A DNA stretch of 64,000 bases from Rhynchonema sp. JSB1_4 (GCA_030248065.1 JASAMV010001555.1:33980-97979); one strand, 5' to 3'; positions 15,001 to 30,000 are shown, counted from the stretch's first letter. A program made the numbers and translations. The notes: generated from the letters alone by a model not told the origin.

Positions 15001-18000
15001 ATGATTATTCGCGTTTCTTCGTTCTCTGGGTGGCTTTGGCTTAGAATTTCTTTCAGGCTCAGGGTTAGGCTCAGGATCCAGCCTGATAGACCTGTCCAAC
15101 CCATGACAATAAAATCATCGGAAAATGTCTGCATGACCAAAGAGAAAACGCGAGTAAAAGACCAGGCGAATAAACGTCCGCGATTCAATGTATCCACCGC
15201 AATTTGTTTATTGATAATTATTTCCATTTATAATCAATACCACAGCAATTTATATGTTGATAATGTTTCCGATTTCCCGCCTAGAACTTTATGAAAATCG
15301 GTTCAAATCTACGTTCAATCATCACGTTCAGGCCGGTTGTGCAATGCTCGGTCTGGATGTGCTGTCACGTCTGCCCAAGTCGCTTTGTCTCACGCTACCC
15401 AAATCCGCGGCGCTGCGCTCGAACGCACCATCTGATGCGCCAACACCATCGCACAAACCATCAATCCAGGTGAGGTGTTCGTGGGGGCTAATAGTTTAGT
15501 CATCAACGTAAGTCGCCGACGGTGGTCGTCAACGCGACCAGGACGAACTAGCCCTAAATAAGCGCAAGGAAGGACTGCGTTGGCCAAATAAATATGAGCC
15601 GTGTTGGCGTGGCTTTATTAATTTTATCATAATATGCATCAGTTTGTAGTACATATACATATTTGTTGTGTTGTGCATAAAAACCATGATTGAGTTCATG
15701 ATCGTCAAGAAGACGCATGATCAATGTTATGGTAAATTATACTTTTGAATTACGATTATTCGCTACCAATCAATCAAGCAATGGATAATCACAGATCACG
15801 ACCCCGGTGGAGCTGGAGACGATCGTTAGTACCGGCGAAATGGACTGGTCAGCACCGATCACGAACGGAGAAGTGAAACCACGTTAGTTGCCATCTTGCT
15901 CAGCTCTCAGCTGTCGAGAAATTTGGCCTGAAATTTCAATTTTTATATTTTTGTCGTTAGGAAGACCGACTGAAAACTGTTTGACACATTTGAAACTCAC
16001 ACCTGACATTTCCACAGGGCGACCCCAGTTCGACGAACCGCTGGAATTGAAATGGTCGGATGGTGAGGATACGGCGAGTAGTGGTGATGAGGGTGGACTT
16101 GTCATCGGGGGACTGAAATCCAAGGACGAACCCATCACTAATGGTTGGCACGGGGTGGGGGTGTGTTTTGGCGCGAACTTTGCTTTTTTACCACGTGACT
16201 TTTAATTGAGAATGTAAAGAAGTTTGCGCTCAGTTGTGATTTCCAACCGGCTGTACAACGTGCATACTGGGCGGAATCGTACGTATTGAATCATAGAAAA
16301 ATGTCAAGCAGTCATATCTGACCGAGGCAGATAAATTGATGATTATGTTGTCGTGGCTCACCAGAGCTTCCATGTCCACGACAAACATCCACAATCAAAG
16401 ATTCTTATCAGGTCACGTGCAACCATCGCCAGTGACGAGCGATACAGGAGCGCGACGGGGCTCGCTTCTCGATGATCTAGCCGCCGCCGATGTCAATCTG
16501 CCCACTGATGTGTTGGCGCAACAGATGAAATTCGTGTGCTGCTTGAAAATGTTCCTCGAAGTTGGTGGTTTTTTTGGCACTGTTTCGTTGTTGTGGGTGT
16601 TTTATGAATTGTTTTGGTGTTTTCATCATCCGCTAATTCAAGCAACGACTGCCCATTATGAATCTCTAGCGTAGTCATTCTCGCGTGAAACACTCAGTTA
16701 AATATAACTGGAAGTGGACAGCTGTTCTGCCTGTCGTTCTCATTGTCATGAACAAAAAGTGGTATGTAGTCTGTCTATTATCCTGTGTTATTGTTGTTGC
16801 AAAAGTACCTTGATTTGTTTCACGGGAGACTTTTGTTTTCGGGGGGAATTCAAAAGTACCTTGCATTTCCGTTATCGAAGCAGGCACAAGCCCACACACT
16901 TTTAACCCCGCAGCCTGTTGTTTGATGTTTCGTCCTAGCTGTGTGTGTGTCAGCTTTGTAGCCACGTTATGGATGAGCACAAGAGTATGAGGAAGAAGTT
17001 ATTAGCGCGTGAGCCCATTTGGGCCTAGTCATTCTCGCGTGAAACATCAATCTTGCGTTTCGCAGAAATGCAGCACGCAATGACCCACATGTGTGTCTTA
17101 CGCCCAGATCTGTGATGTTATTTATTACATCAAATCTAAACATAATTCCATCATCCATCGATAGGAACTAGCTACATTGGCGAGTGGCGCTGAAGTGGAG
17201 TCGGGCCGATTGCGCAGCCAGTTGTATGTTTGGCTCGAGCACGAAGTCGGTGTGTTGCGCAGGGTTTGTGACTACAATTCGGCGATGGGACACGGCGACG
17301 AGGTGGATAGTGATGATATGGATGGTCGGTTGGATGGCTGGGAACGGTTGAGCAATGTTGTTTTTAATTTTCTTTGCTTCATGTTGAAACGGGCCTATAT
17401 TCGATGACTTTGTCGTGTTTCGCACACTCGAAATAAAAAGAGGGGAAGAAGATGTGAATGCCAGTCGTTCTACGGATATGAATGGTCTGTGACACTGAAC
17501 TAACGGGAATTTTGACATCTGTATCATAACACTTTTCTAATCTTGTTCGTTAATTAACGTTAATAAACGGAAGATTTTTCAGCCGGCCAACTGATCGATC
17601 CATCTACAGTTGATTCTGACCACGTGGCCACGCGCAGACCGACATTGCACGAAGCTATACAGAGTGACCGAGATGATTTGCACGCCAGGTAGAGTTGCGC
17701 GTTTGTTATCATTTTCCATCTGCGTACCACTTTGTATCGAAAACTGACAATTTCGGTCGTAGTGAGGATGAGGAACACTAATCACATTCACATCTCGGTA
17801 TTGATCGGCTATCGAGCGCAGAGCAGAGGATTACAGCGGTCACCACAGCTAAACCGCTAAATTGAAACTAATTCTGACACGACAATCATTATACAGACTT
17901 GAATCAGCGGAACGTCGTCGTCGCTGGCTGTGGCGCAATCAACAGTTGTTGCGTACACTGGCAGCGTACTGTGGATTGCACGGCTCGCAGTCGGTCGGAT

Positions 18001-21000
18001 TGGCCAGTGCTCGCATGGAGGTGTTGTTGTTGCTGTTGGAGTTGCAGCAGGACAGCGCCGTGCAGAACTGCAGACTGAATGGTGCGTGGCTTGGATGGGT
18101 TGGGGTTGTGCTGGCTGCTGGTGGGGGACGAACTTGGTGCCTAGTGATTGACAGCAACTTGGCGCAGTTAGCGCATGCTTGTATGGCCAAAGAAGCAAGG
18201 AAAGTTATTCGTGATATGCAATTCTTGCGTGTGAACCCAATGTCAAATGACAACTGCTGCAACACGATTTGATCACAACACGCTGTTTTTGCACACATCA
18301 GATTGGTGATGTTTCACACACGAATGACCACCCTCCTTCCGAATACTGCGCTGTTACGTGTTGATATCCCATTTCTGAACAAACACGCATAACAAAAACA
18401 AATCAGATGCGACCAAACATGTCCTCTTTATCATACAAATCACCGAAATGATGTCCATTCACAGCCCCGTTGCCCGTTCAATCGAGTTTCCCCCTGCTGT
18501 CGGCATCAGTGGCCTCGTTTCGCACGTCGATTAGTGACCCGATTCGATATCTACAAAGTCAGGCATACGACCTGCTCACATCTATCGCCAACATGAACAA
18601 CGTGCCAACAATGCAGGGATCGTTGGCTCAGGTGCGTAAAGATTGGATATGGGATTTTGGATCAGAATGGAAATGGATTTTTGGAGATTCGCCTTTGCGT
18701 TGATTTCGCGTGGAATCCGACCGATTGGGCTGATGTTTCACGCTAGAGTGACTTCCTTTTTTTTTGCGTTCCCACATTTTGATGTAATACTTGTTATCGT
18801 CTTAAGCTCGAAATAGCTCGAAATATAGTAAAGCAATGAACAGTTCTTCAATTCGTTTTCAGGATTACTACCTTTGTTTAGGTTTTCCTATTCTACCAAC
18901 TGAGTCAGTGTCTGTCGGCGTGTGTCTACGAATCACTCGCAGAATTGAATGATGCGGAGAAACTGAGGTGAGATCCCCCAATCTTTTTTCTTTTTTTGAA
19001 CTTCGGTTAGAATTTCGATGCGAATTTTTATGAGCGATAGGTTCAGGCATTACATTTTTCTAAAGCGGTATGTTGCTCTGCAGTTATGGATCTCTGAAAA
19101 TGTTTCGACTGTTTTTATTGCTGATGTTTCACGCTAGAATGACCAAGGCTCGACTTTAATTTCATTCAATTGATGATTCATTGCTAAACGAAAGCAACAC
19201 AAACTATGCTAATGTAATAACCAGTGGTTTTTTAAGACAGTTTGCCAGAGAAAATCGACCACCTGACACACGAGTTTGAGGCAAAATAAGCGATTTTGAG
19301 TTTTAGGCGTGAAATTATGGCACTTGGTGAGTTACTTACGCTCACCAATTTTTTCGATCCAGTTCGGCTCATTTCCGCACTTATGGGCATTTTTGTGATT
19401 TTCACCTTCGCACTCATTTACACTCTGACCACAAAAATTGAAATCGCCATAACTTGAGCTAGCGTGAACCGTTTTACAAACTTTAAACAGTGTTGTAATT
19501 CTGTGGCCAGTGGAAAGCTCTTGGCGCCGCATGACCTTAATTGCAACACAGTGTGGCCCAAAAAGTAAGTTTCAAAAAAACAATTTTTTTCACTGCATGC
19601 ATAAACTTGCGCGAAAAAAAGTCCCCGTCAGAATAGTGGTGGCAAGAAATTTGGACACAACCATCTTGTTCATAAGGCATTTCTCTACAACTTTCAAAAA
19701 GGTACTTGGGTGCTCAAATGAATCGCTAAAAAGATACAGGCAAATGAAGTCACACACCCAGCAGCATGCAGAGCTGGTCACACGGAGACAGGGAAACAGG
19801 CTGAAAGTGATGCACTGTTGTACGTGTGCCGTGTGTGTGCAGCATAAGTATGTTGGGGTCATTTACGTACATTTTAAAGTGTTTTACCATGTGGCACAAC
19901 TGCATTGCTCATAGCGTGGCTGAAAAGTTCCTGCCCTTCGCTAAAGACCCAGCTTTCTTCCCTTTGTGATAAATGGCGGTCGGGTCCGTTCGAATCATTG
20001 TCATTGATACAGTAGCAGTGGTATTAATGCGTGTGCAGCATAGCGTGTGCTCATTATATAGTGTGGCCAAAAGAAAATTCCCGATGTTAAAGCTTGTTAC
20101 GTTTTAAGTTTGTTAATGTTGCAAAAAGATCTTTCTTGTATGTAATTTAGCGAGTTTGGGCTCTGCGGCGGCAGCGGGAACTTATAACGCGCTCTGTTTG
20201 GAGACCAACAGTTACGCAAACGGACTAGCTTGCATAATATAAAGAACATAGAGCATCACAGTGTGTCTAAAAAGAAAATTGTAATTGTCTGAGATGGTGG
20301 GAGCGATATATGTATGCGACACGATTAACAAATTTGCATAATAATTGTTGATTTAGCTTTCCTCTGCGTGTCTCTTACCCAACTATAAAACGCTCGCTGC
20401 CATATGATACCTTGCTGCTAAATAACATATTTTCAATTTCGTGCTTGTATGATTTGGCTATGCACATGCAGTTGTTCGTTTTTCGTATTATTTGGACACG
20501 GTATTAAAGTACTGGGGCTGTTTATTTTGCACGTGCTCTGTTCAACGAGGCAATTGATTGAAGATATTTCATATTTTTTCTGTAGCTAACCACATTTTAG
20601 ATTTGTTCATTTTATTCACTTCAATTGCACAAAACCGGAAACTGGCGCATAAGAATGTCATATAGTAAAAAGTTTGCCGATTGTCTTAACATTGCACTGC
20701 GAACAGAGTGAAATGAAACACACATGCCACTCTTTTTTATGAATGAGTATAATGTCAAGAATCGATATGTTGTGCCATAAAAGGTTCAAAATGTGGGTAA
20801 ATCATGGTTATAAGTAGAATCACACAGGCATTAGTGCAGGCAGGACAACTACGGCAAATTTCTGATCGTTGGAATGGATGTCTACGCTGTAGCCGATCTC
20901 GATGGTCACGATGGGAGGTACGAGCTGCTAATGCACACGCCGGTGACTGGACTGAAGAAGACTGGAAACAGATTTGGTGGCACCGGCGCAATGTACAAGT

Positions 21001-24000
21001 ACGTTGTGACTAATTTCAATGTTCATACATGATAAGGTTTTGCCCACGGACCTGAAAACAAAGAGTTCATCTGGTCCTTCACATAAATTTACAACTCGAG
21101 CCCCAGCCCCCTAGAGGTACCTACAACAGTGAAGAAATTTCCGTGACTGAAGCTAATTCGAGTAAACAAGACACCGTTGTTTTTTTGTTTCAGCGTGAAG
21201 TGCGTAGTGCAGCACACAACAGTTGGCCTGGAGAAGCCACGCAACCTGGAGAAGAAGATCAAGATTGTGAAAGATAAAGACGGCAAAGACAAGACGATCG
21301 AATATTGGGACATGAAAAACCCAGGTGGACATTGCGTACGTCGCCTGCGAGAATGGCTGGGTGCTACTGGACGACTTCCAGTTGCCAATAAAAATGACGG
21401 ACGATGAGGCTGATGCACAGTTCATGACCCACCTTTTGGACGTTGGGTGGAATTTTCGAAACGGTGTAAAGGTCAGTTGGGCGTAAAGATCGGCATAAAG
21501 TTCGGTCGAAAGCTCGGTCGGTGTAGCTCGGTGTAAACGTGAAACATTGCCTGTTATTAACGTGGAATGTTTCAAGTTTAAACAAACTGACCTTTACACC
21601 GTTCTAAAATATCACCCGTTGTGCTGATCTTTTTTTAGAAGTGTTGACTTTTTGCGCATGACATAAATTGTATGTGTGTAATTTTACTCGTCACACCGTA
21701 TACCAGTTATTATGTTCATCGCTTGCAACTGACGCAATACAGCTTGTTTATTTTGTCACTCATGTGCATTAGATAAAGATAATCGTCCTTATTTAGCAGT
21801 CGGACAGCACTTAGCAGTCGGACAGCACCGTAACACATCGGCATACATCGGTATAATTTTGCCTCGTTGTTTCGCATCCTACCAGGCGTGTTTGCAATCA
21901 ACTGCGACGCTTAATTTCAGAAGAACATTTAGCATCACAAAAGCAAACCGAACGAAAGGCTTACCGCAGTTGCACAGCTGTCAGTTCTCGCTAGACACAC
22001 ATTGATTAATTTTGTTACAAGATATCGAAAGACGAGCTTGCGCGCACAGGCACAGTACATGTACGCACGACATTCAACAAGCATTAAAATCAGGAATTTT
22101 CTTTTGGCCACACTATATAATGAGCACACGCTATGCTGCACACGCATTAATACCGCTGCATATCAATGACAATGATTCGAACGGACCCGACCGCCATTTA
22201 TCACAAAGGGAAGAAAGCGAGGTCTTTAGCGAAGGTGAAGGAACTTTTCAGCCACGCCATGAGCAATGCAGTTGTGCCACATGGTAAAACACTTTAAAAT
22301 GTACGTAAATGACCCCAACATGCTTATGGTGCACACACACAGCACATGGCCGGCACACGTACAACAGTGCATCACTTTCAGCCTGTTCCCTGTCTCCGTG
22401 TGACCGGCTCTGTATGCTTGTGGGTGGGTGACTTCATTTGCCTGTATCTTTCTAGCGATTTATTTGAGCACCCAAGTACCTTTTTGAAAGTTGTAGAGAA
22501 ATGCCTTGTGAACAAGATGCTGGTGTCCAAATTTCTTGCCACCACTATTCTGACGGGGACTTTTTTCGCGCAAGTTTATGCATGCAGTGAAAAAAATTTG
22601 TTTTTTTGAAACTTACTTTTTGGGCCACACTGTCTTGCAATTAAGGTCATACGGTGCCAAGAGCTTCCCACTGGCCACAGAACTGCAACACTTTTTAAAT
22701 TTTGCAAAATGGTTCACGCTAGCTCAAGTTATGGCGATTTCAATTTTTGTGGTCAGAGTGTAAATGATTGCGAGGTGAAAATCACAAAATTGCCCATAAG
22801 TGCGGAAATGAGCCGAACTGGACCGAAAAAATTGGTGAGCGTTACTAACCTGCCTAGTGGGTCAATTTGGCACACAAATCTCAAAAATTTTATTTTGCCT
22901 CAAAAATGGTCGATTTTCTCTGGCAAACTGTCTTAAAAAAAATTCGTTCCAAAAGTTAAAAAAAAATTTTTTTATTATTTCAAAATTCGAAAATTTCTCG
23001 ATTTTTTTGCTCTAAAAGTGCTATTTTTTGCATAAAAATTGCTACTGTTGACATCACCTAACCCTACCATGGGTGTATTGGGTGCCATAATCGTTGTTTT
23101 GTGGCATCTAGACATAGTGCACACACTCACATGGCCTCTCATATGATTACACATGTACATGTGACTGGGTGGGCATGCATTTATCCATGCAACAGACCCG
23201 AAAGCAGTGATTCGGTGTGATATTCACTCTATATTTACACTGTTTGTCACATATTTGCATTGGTCGTGTAACAAGAGGCAATAGTTTCACCCAAATTTAC
23301 CGTTTGGAGTGTCACAAAGCCACACCAAGTCACCCACACCACGTGGGGGAAGTGTACGGGTGTGTACCTGACTACTGTTGGTACTCATTGACCATTGTTT
23401 AGTATTGTTTTCGTGTCGTGAGTGCTTTATATGCACTTACCACACGTTATGGAAGAAAAATTCCACTATTTTTTGCTTTAGCGCTCATTTTTTTTCGTTT
23501 CTGGCAGTTTTTGGCTGGAATAAAAAAATTTTTTTTAAATTAAAAAAAAAATTTTTTTTTTAAAAAATGGGGTTCGAATAAAAATTTTTTTTTATTAACC
23601 ACTGGTAATAACCAAATAAAAAACAGAACAAAATTTCAATTCTAATGATTCAGCCATCTCGGTCGCACAATGTCAGTTTCAAATCGCCACAGCGACAGTC
23701 ACGTCGATGTGACCACATTGCCTAGCAAATGGCCGGGTTTGTAAATTTTTTTTGGTTCCAGACCTTTTATCGATATTCGAACTCTTAAATATGACCCATC
23801 TGCTTGCTGATCCAGGCGTTGAAACATTGGTAGCGGTGATGACACGCGACCGAGACGACGACTGTCCGGACCTGTTGATTCTGTTGGCCGAATGCTTCGT
23901 CGCCATCTACGTGTCGCTGTTCGCGTACGCGTTCACGGCGTACGACTCGAGATGGTTGTTCCGGTGCGTGTTTCTGGCATTTTTTTCCAAATTTCTTTTC

Positions 24001-27000
24001 CAAAAGGCAATGTCAAGCCATATCAAATTTGTTAAAATGCACTTTTTTCTCGCAGGCTGGCCGCGCATCAGATCGACTCGCGAATGTTCGCGGTGATTTT
24101 TGGCGGTGGGGGACAGGTACAGCTCGCGACAACGACGACCGCTGGCGGGCCGATACCGCCGCCGAGTGAGTTTGTGCGAATTACTGTTGTTGTTGGTGAT
24201 TGAACGGCTAAAAACACCATGTGCTTGTGCGGTCTGCTTGCCGGGGAACTTGCGTTTGGACAAATAAGCGACCACAAGGGAACTTTTGGCGATGATGCTT
24301 CACTCGTGAATAACCTTTGTGTAGATTGCGCGTTTCAGTAATCCTGACGACGAAGACTTTATTTGTGCAAAATTCACATAATGAAAAAAGATCAGTTTTA
24401 CGTGGTTGGAATTTCGCAGGACCACCCCCACCACCGTCCCGTACCAATTCCACAGCACCACAAAATGTTTCACGCGATTCGAGTCCGTTCTCCGCCGATC
24501 GACTCGCGGCCGCTGTTGATCCCGCGTCCCTAAGGGCGAAATTCCACGCCAAACTGTTTGCGCCGAGCGGGGGAGGTTGGTGGGGTTGGCATTGGCAATG
24601 GTGTTTATTTTCTCTTTTTCGTTGTGTATTATGCTGGGGTTGTAGAAGCTGTACTCCCTGCCCATGCAAAAAGTCAGTCCAAATCCCTCAATCTTGTAAT
24701 CGCACAGGTTCTGTTAGTTAGACACCAAGTATGTATTCTAAGCCAACAGTTCCAGCCGGCATATTGTTGGCAAATTGGACGCGGTATCCAATGAACGGAT
24801 TGGGCTCAAACTTGCTAAATGAATGTTTATCTTCGATAATATCTTCCTTGCATTGCAGGTGCACCCACGTCCGGTGTTGCGGGCGCGACTCAGCCCACCG
24901 GCCGGTCACGTGCGTCATCGCAGTATAACGACCAATCAGCGTCGAGCTCCGCCCAATCGATAATGAAATGGGTGCCGCCGAAACGCAGTGCTGTCGCGTA
25001 TTTGACGGCCAAGGTTGGCAAATCAGAGATTGGGTCATTGATTCACTGAATTTTGCGGTGTTGCGTTGCCATTGTGTTTGGTGATGTTTCACGTGTGAAT
25101 GGCTTGATGTGAGAGGACTCTTGCATTGGTTCTGCTTCTCATTTCTCTTTTTCGAAACGCAAGAAAATAATAATGTTTTCCAGAAAATTGTTCTGAGCGA
25201 ACGATTTCCAAAGAATCAGTGATCGTACTTTTTAAGAAAGCCAGCGCAATACGCTTTACACTGCTACTGCTCGAACAGGCGGCGCAAATTCTGCTTCTTT
25301 TTCACGTCTGAAAATCTGACTCCATTGAAAATTTGGTTATTCCATTGGAACTAAAACTATGCAGATCATGTCGGAGTGACATGTTTTCGAGTCCGCAAAG
25401 GGCCCCCGTTAAGTCAGAAAGTAACGTTCGATGGCGAGATCAATGTTCAGCTGATGTTTCACGCCCGCATGACTTGCATTGTTGTTGTCAGGCGACTGCT
25501 AACAAGCTTGCATAGGTCTTTCGTGAAATGAATAATAAGATGTTCAAACTTAATCTATAATGAACAAATAAAAATCAATGATGGAAATATTACTAAATCA
25601 TACAATTCGACAAACGCACGTTCATATCTTCAGCCATCGATCGACTGCGGTGCACAGTTGGGCATCGAATACGACAGCGACGAAGCGTTCAGTGAAGAGT
25701 CGGAGGGAGAGGAGGAGGAGTTCGATGATCCATTGGCCAATAATGATGCGTTGCGGAGGAAGGAGGAGGCAGTGGTCAAGGTTGGCTGATTGATTCTTGT
25801 GTTGTGCTATATTGGTCTGGTGATGATGACCGGAACTGTGGATGGATGGAGTGTAAATTAACGAATTTCCCGTTTTGTGCATTTCGTGTATTGTTGTACC
25901 CACCTGGGTTTCAGGTTCCGGCGAACCTTACTCTTTGATTATTACAGTTTTTGTGAGCTGATGGGTGAATTTGGCCTGTATTTTTGCTTAACCCATGAGG
26001 CCTCGTTGCTAATAACGCGGAAGTGATATTTCTGGCGAAGGTCATATGGCGCTGAAACATCAGTCTTCCGCTGTCCCGCAGGCCGCTGACTCTGTCAAAC
26101 CGCTGTTGTTGTTGTCAGATACGTTTCTTCTTGAAATTCGCGCTTTTTCATCTCATTTATGCCGTGATAAACTAAAACCATCAATTCAAAAGTCGATAAT
26201 TATGTCACACGCAACTGATTCTGAACGTTTTCTCTTTGCACGTGTTAGTGTTCCCGGTGTCATCCAGGCTTGTGCCGTATGATGTTTCACGCGCACATGA
26301 CCTTCTGTAAGAACTGCCATGTCCCCCAATATCACTTCTCGAGAAGCAGAAATTTTACAAAAAAGACAGCTGATTGGCCTTACCGAACAATTTCTTGATA
26401 GGAACATCTCGATCCCGAATCGTACGCGTGGAAGATTCTCCGTCTGGTGCTCGTTCGTCAGGTGCTGCACAAAATGCATCAATTCCTCAATTTGTGTGGA
26501 CTGCAGGACAACGGTCGGGTGACGAAAGATTCTCTCTTGTTTTTTTGTAGATTCATTGGTCGTTGTTTCGTTGGTTGGCATTTTTTTCGTTTTTCGAAAT
26601 TTACAAAACTCCATCGATTTCAGAATTGGCACAGCGTTCGCCACTGCTGCATTCGATATTGAGCACGCTTGACAATTGGCAGAGAACGTTGGAACTGGAT
26701 CTGGAGCGGCATGAGGATGGATGTCCGGTAGGTTGTGGACTAATTTGTGCTGTTTTTTGTTTCCGATGAAGGGGAGGGGAAGGACTGCTGTAGCACAATA
26801 AAGTGATGGTAGTTCCATTTTACTGTGAGAGCAGCTGGTCACCACATACATAACTTACATAATATCGTGGAAACTCCTTTTAGCGTTTTCCATCCGGGAT
26901 TGGCGTCAAACCCTGTGTTTCCCCGACCACCACTAATCTTTCGGTCGTTGTCGTTTTCCAGGTTGGCTTCCTGCCGCACACACACGTCGACACGACCACC

Positions 27001-30000
27001 GGTCCGTCGCTGCACAAATACCGCACCATCCTTGAGCCGAACAACACGCCGTTCGACACATCCGACAACACTTCCCTGCCGGTCCGACGGTTGTGGGCGT
27101 ATTTGGTCAGGCAGGAGCATCTGATGGACTCGTTCATACGCTATATATTCCGCAAGAATGTCTCGATCGCGCCCGCGCAGAGCATGGTTGGTCGCCGACA
27201 ATCGTTGTTGACTTTCGAACCAGTGGTGTAGCTGGGACGGGAGTCACACCCGGTATGGGGTGGTATGGGGAGGACGTTGGGGGTCCCCCCGGGGAGAAAC
27301 CCCCGGGGGGAAATTTTTCACTTGGAACAGCACCCCAAAAACACCCCAGAAACCCAAAATTGACCATTTTTCATCCAAAAATGTCAAAAATCGCTTGCTC
27401 CCGCAAGAAAACTCTGTTTTAAGCACTTTTTGGACCAATTTTTGGCACTTTTAGAAGATTTTTGGGGTCATTTTGTTCAAAAACCCCACCCTCGGGTATG
27501 GGAAATTTTTGAGTTTTTGGAGAAACCCCCCTGCCCTGGTATGGGAAATTTTTGGGGGTATGTATGGGAAATTTCCTATTTCCGATTTCTCAACGACACC
27601 ACAGGTATGGGAAATCGGCCGGCAGGGTTTTTTGCCTTTTTACTTTTACCGGTCATTGAGCTAGCAAGAATTTGAAATGAACCAGTAGATTTTGTCAAAT
27701 GAGCCAGTAATGATGATGATTCGTGGGCAGAAGCCGCACCAGTGTGGAACCCCATGGTACGGATTTTTACACAGACCCAGCAACTTGGAGACGATTATTC
27801 TGTGTAGAACAGATCTCCGTTTATTGTGTGATGTGTGTTGACTGTGATAGGACTGTTCCTATTTCTATGCCACACTATCCCGAAATTCTAATCAAAACGA
27901 GCCAGTAATGAGCCAGTCCCAGGGATCACTTCCTGACGGTAACAAACAGCTCAAGATCGAAACTTTTTTGTACTTCGCGCGCTTCTTGCCACTTATCATC
28001 GGTTGTGTGAACAAGGCAACGTGCAGTCTTGTTATGCTAACAAAACAGGTACAAAGCGGTATGTTGGTTGTCCTGTAATGACAATCCAAACTTCAGTTTG
28101 TCAAAAATGGGCCGGTAGCTAGCTTCCACTGGCCAGCGAATTCGACGTCCAGGTTGTCTTGTGGATCAAGTTTGAGAAACAAACCGTGAGATAGATATGA
28201 AATACGTTCTCTGTTAGTAAACAAAGTGTGATACAATATGTAGCGCACATAACACAGGCAAAAAATAGCATATAATTCTTCAAAAGTGACGTTTTCTTAA
28301 CGATCCGCCGTGTAAAATGTCAAAATTTTCGCGCTACGCGAATACTGTCAAGTTTTAGGCAAAAACACCTTGTTTAGCACCAGAACGCGCCAAAAACACA
28401 TTAAAACAGTTGTAAAACAACGCATTTTCCCCATTTTAAAATGAGCCAGTAGATTTTGCCAAATGAGCCAGTAATCAGCCAGTGGCTCATTTTGAAAAAA
28501 CACCCTGGATCGGGAGGAGAAATTTTGTACTTTTGGAACAAGCACCCCCAAAGAAATAACTTTTTGACCCCGAGAAGTACCAAGATTGACCATTTTTCGC
28601 CTTAAAATGTCAAAAACTGCTGTCGCAAGAAACCCGTGTTTTGAGCACTTTTAGAAGAATTTGGGCACTTTTATAGAAGATTTGTGGGGTCAAATTTTTG
28701 AATTTTTGGAGAAACCTCCCTGGTATGGGAAATTTTTCATTTTTAGGGGTATGTTTGGGAAATTTGGGCTGGGTATAGGAAAACTTCGATTTCTCAACGA
28801 CACCACTGTTTGGAACGCTATTTTGTTGTGGTTGATATCATTTTGGCATTTTAAACCGGTCAGAGAATGTTGAACGCATTATTTTCACGAATATATTTAC
28901 AGATCCTTCATGTTGTCACGAAAACATTTTTGAGTTTAAAAAATCTGCAAAATGATGCGAGCCATCATGCATGACACATTGGGTGATATTTTCGAAACGA
29001 TGTAAAGGTCAGTTGGGTGTAAAGGTCGGTGGAAAGCGGCCCGCTGGAGCCGGAATAAATTCCCAAAAAAGATTCCTTCCCCCACGCCCCCCCCCCTTCC
29101 CCCCACCCCCCCCCCCCCCCCCCCCTTCCACCCATTAAAGCGCAAACAGTTGTTGCTTCTCTTACGAATGACCTTCGAGTGCTGTTGAAAGGGAAATAAT
29201 GCTTCTAATGGACATGTGTATAACACAAAGATTTGACAAACGATAATTATTGAAAAGTCAATGTATGAAGCGAAATGGCATTATTTTTCAGTCGGACGCG
29301 ATGACAGACATGGTTGCCGGCACACTGGGTGCGTTGCCTGAACCATTCAAAATCACGCACAGAGAGCAGGATCCGATCACCGCGTTCGCTGTGTCTTACG
29401 TTAGTTTGTTGGCACATTTGTTGTAGTGTTTGGTTTTGTTTTGCGTGAATGGCAGAAAAATGTTGCCGTCCACGTAGGGTGTAGTATTTTATTGGCGTTT
29501 TTGTCAGTTGTGAAGTTTTTTCGCGGAAAAAAATGCGCAAAGATTGTGTGTTTGTCTCGGAGTCGCTGTTTTATAAAGCCATGGTGTAACATCAGTTGAC
29601 AGGAGATCTGTGGGCATTGATGACAAGACAGACAATCAAGCAAACTAGTGGACGAACAACGACAACAGCCACCACTAATTCTCGAAAATGCACAAAATCT
29701 CAACACATTTCAGTCCAAATCCGGGTGGCTGGTTGTCTCCACCGGTCGTGAACTGCAGGAAATGGACGTGTCTAGCATTCTGGCCCCTCGTGTCAGCTGG
29801 ATGCACGATGCGGCTGAATTGGATATTGAGCTCGCCAGACAGCAGCGGTATTTGGGCGATTTCGAATGTCTTTGTTGATTTTAGAACGGGTTTTGTTGCA
29901 TTTTGGTCACTTTTGTGACCTGGAGCTGCATGGCAACAAGCAAGCAAGGTTCCCTTCGCTGGCCAGTAATCATCGATCTAACTCATTTTCATTCGTCATT

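Larger units (their letters stand above)
19222..23604. mobile_element. 4.4-kb hAT-type foldback element with captured exons
   Basis: Starts CAGTGGTTTTTTAAG and ends TTATTAACCACTG, with the exact 8-bp duplication GTAATAAC at 19,214-19,221 and 23,605-23,612. Sequence from about 19,228 to 20,092 is repeated inverted at about 22,107-22,935 (clearly similar, with substitutions and indels). The right arm is about 670 bp from the right end, the gap being A/T-rich. The 2-kb loop holds two exon-like coding pieces (20,840-21,445) and a nested hairpin MITE (21,445-21,617). No transposase recognised, so probably non-autonomous. Lies in DMXL intron 18,968-23,653. Confidence 0.85.

Noticed and set aside
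18968..23815. Apparent phase break in DMXL across the transposon, suggesting a lost exon
   Set aside because: Resolved by exon 23654-23736, which restores phase and encodes the expected KWPG.
26186..26851. 221-codon minus-strand ORF
   Set aside because: It is antisense to the DMXL exons 26402-26513 and 26624-26727; the sense frame is clearly the family protein.
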